From: Kordia algicida | GTDB lineage: Bacteria; Bacteroidota; Bacteroidia; Flavobacteriales; Flavobacteriaceae | Assembly: GCF_051013375.1 (NCBI RefSeq) | Contig: NZ_CP142125.1 | Length of the DNA stretch: 64,000 nt | Direction: 5' to 3' (one strand) | Shown here: one piece after another, positions 62,518 through 64,000 of the stretch | Layout of the letters: each line of letters starts with the position of its first letter | Position numbering within the stretch: position 1 is the first letter of the stretch | Notes under the pieces: generated by a model | Told to the model about the DNA's origin: nothing | The model's input: only the letters and a program-made list of their open reading frames with translations | The model's database searches: none | Program-made: the position numbers and the translations under genes

Positions 62518-64000
62518 TTAGTAGCGTGTTATAAAGTCAATGTCAATACTTTTTTTGTTAGCGTAAGACTTCATATTTTCGCTTATTTCACGCAAACTTT
62601 TACTTTCAAAATGATAACCAAATGCAATAATTGTTGTTGGATTAAAATCTTTATCACTATCAATTTTTTCTAATAGTATTTTTAAATTTTCGGTCGTAAA
62701 ACCTTTATCCATTAAATATAATTTCTCATTACTGTAATGAGCTGTGTAACCTTTTAAGTCAGTTTCTTGTATACTTGTAGTAAGTGAAATACCATCATAG
62801 GTTTTCCAAGTAACCAATAATGCTTTTATGTCTTCTGGAGTAAGTTTAGTTTCGTCAAATAGCACCATTTGTTTAGCGTCTAATTCATCTGCTTCAAAAT
62901 TATAATCATCCCATATTGGAATGGTCTCAAATACTTTGAAACCTAAATCTAGGCTGGTTAAGTCTTTCCTTTTGGCTTCGCTCAAGGCAAGATTTTCTTC
63001 ATGTATTTTTTTACTTGCTCTAATTAATCGTTCTTTGGTAATATCAAAAATTGTAGGTGTTTCTACTTTCAAATCATTCTTAACAAAATCGTAAGCCGTT
63101 TTATTACTTTTTGGGTCTATGAGTTCTGGTAATTGTGCTAGAATAAATTTACGCTGTCCACCATCTTCTGAATTTAATTGCATTACAGCATCTCCTGTGG
63201 TGCCCGAACCTGCGAAAAAATCAAGAATTAAATCATTTTGGTTTAAACCAATTAAAGCAAAACTTTTAATTAAAGTAATAGGCTTAGGAAAACTGAAAAC
63301 TTTTTTGCCGAAAATTCTTTCTACTTCTGCTGTTCCTCGTCTACTGGAAACACCTTTGTCTAAAACTAAACTTCTGATTAATTTTTCAGAATGTCTCATT
63401 TTTTGAACTACTCTAAAACTACCATCACCATTTTGATAGCCAATAATTTCTTCATTTAAGTTTTTTTGTGACTTTTCTTTGCCCCACCTCCAAACAAATT
63501 GAATCCCTTCTTTTTGTGATTTTGCAGGAAAAACCTCGATTAATCCTTCTTTTTTTTCTAAACTAATTTCAAAAAAACCGTTACTTTGTTTTTGAGGGTT
63601 TAAGTAAAATGGGTAATAAAGGTTAGGTCTATTATCTGGTGTAAAAGCAACATTGCTATTATAAAGAGGATGTATGTTAAATCCTCCTTTTTTATCCTTA
63701 AACTTAAAAGTCTTTTCTTTTTCCTCTAAAAGATTCGTTTGAGCGTTTTGTTCATTTTTAGAATAAAAAACAACATATTCGTGCATTTTTCCAATATGAC
63801 CATAATCTCTTGCATTTGGTGTAGAGTTAACAACAAACTCTCCTAAAAAATTCTCCTCACCAAAAACTTCATCCATCAATAAACGAAGTTGTGCTACTTC
63901 ATTATCATCAATAGAAACGAAAATTACGCCATCTTCTTTAAGAAGTTGTTTGGCAATATACAATCTTGGGTACATAAAGGTTAACCAAGCAGAATGAGAG
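62518..64000 (-). CDS. Type III DNA methyltransferase, Mod subunit (5' partial)
   Basis: The frame runs to the window edge, so the N-terminus, including the expected catalytic DPPY box, lies beyond 64000. Within the window are the conserved MYPRLYIAKQLLKEDGVIFV segment and IDDNEVAQLRLLMDEVFGE. SAM-binding motif I is DFFAGSGTTGDAV, in the beta-class order where DPPY precedes motif I. It should methylate adenine in the recognition sequence and supply target specificity for Res. The target site cannot be read from the sequence. Confidence 0.92.
   Translation of the reverse strand, partial: SHSAWLTFMYPRLYIAKQLLKEDGVIFVSIDDNEVAQLRLLMDEVFGEENFLGEFVVNSTPNARDYGHIGKMHEYVVFYSKNEQNAQTNLLEEKEKTFKFKDKKGGFNIHPLYNSNVAFTPDNRPNLYYPFYLNPQKQSNGFFEISLEKKEGLIEVFPAKSQKEGIQFVWRWGKEKSQKNLNEEIIGYQNGDGSFRVVQKMRHSEKLIRSLVLDKGVSSRRGTAEVERIFGKKVFSFPKPITLIKSFALIGLNQNDLILDFFAGSGTTGDAVMQLNSEDGGQRKFILAQLPELIDPKSNKTAYDFVKNDLKVETPTIFDITKERLIRASKKIHEENLALSEAKRKDLTSLDLGFKVFETIPIWDDYNFEADELDAKQMVLFDETKLTPEDIKALLVTWKTYDGISLTTSIQETDLKGYTAHYSNEKLYLMDKGFTTENLKILLEKIDSDKDFNPTTIIAFGYHFESKSLREISENMKSYANKKSIDIDFITRY

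Overview
The window looks like chromosomal DNA of a marine-type Bacteroidota (Flavobacteriaceae), possibly Kordia-like. The genus is a guess. The evidence is low GC, weak Shine-Dalgarno signals, a TAnnTTTG promoter-like element upstream of idi, a type IX secretion (T9SS) type B sorted surface protein followed by a PorP/SprF partner and an OmpA/PD40 protein, and Flavobacteria-style paired RHS genes. No rRNA, tRNA or CRISPR array was seen.

Layout. (1) 1-7031: the 3' part of a giant Ca-binding repeat adhesin with a T9SS type B tail, then porP/sprF and a porE-like ompA gene, closed by a terminator. (2) 7220-9129: an overlapping housekeeping run of idi, a PTPS/QueD-family gene and class I mannose-6-phosphate isomerase, followed by about 600 bp of repeat-rich non-coding DNA including a 7-bp satellite. 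(3) 9741-17179: the core of an integrated mobile element, with a tyrosine recombinase, a small excisionase-position protein, a MerR-like and an XRE-like regulator, a 22-bp iteron array, a winged-helix candidate replication protein and a GT-B glycosyltransferase. (4) 17368-19786: small lipoproteins and membrane proteins in unusually hairpin-rich non-coding DNA. (5) 20006-31436: a regulator, membrane proteins, and an RHS polymorphic-toxin-like locus with two large RHS genes, two near-duplicate 129-aa membrane proteins as likely immunity proteins, and a LytTR regulator with a 21-bp-spaced direct repeat upstream. (6) 32352-43371: a complete-looking type II secretion/type IV pilus-like cluster in two convergent operons (pseudopilins, short prepilin peptidase, GspE, secretin, GspL/M-like, GspF, GspC/PilP-like, GspK-position protein, two lipoproteins). 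(7) 43780-59626: a long co-directional run built around a 1579-aa DNA methyltransferase with three internal repeats, a small linker protein, a 1421-aa strawberry-notch helicase, a MoxR AAA+ ATPase and a candidate VWA-like partner, then small proteins, a DnaA-domain-IV-like protein and a Zot/packaging-like P-loop ATPase. (8) 59636-64000: a convergent type III restriction-modification pair, with mod cut by the window edge.

The most interesting parts are the methyltransferase/strawberry-notch/MoxR module (resembling a split phage P1 DarB plus a MoxR pair), the iteron origin-like region with a 54-bp perfect palindrome nearby, the hairpin field at 18.0-19.0 kb, and the T2SS-like machine in a phylum that normally relies on T9SS. 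All functional assignments come from reading motifs. No database search was possible.
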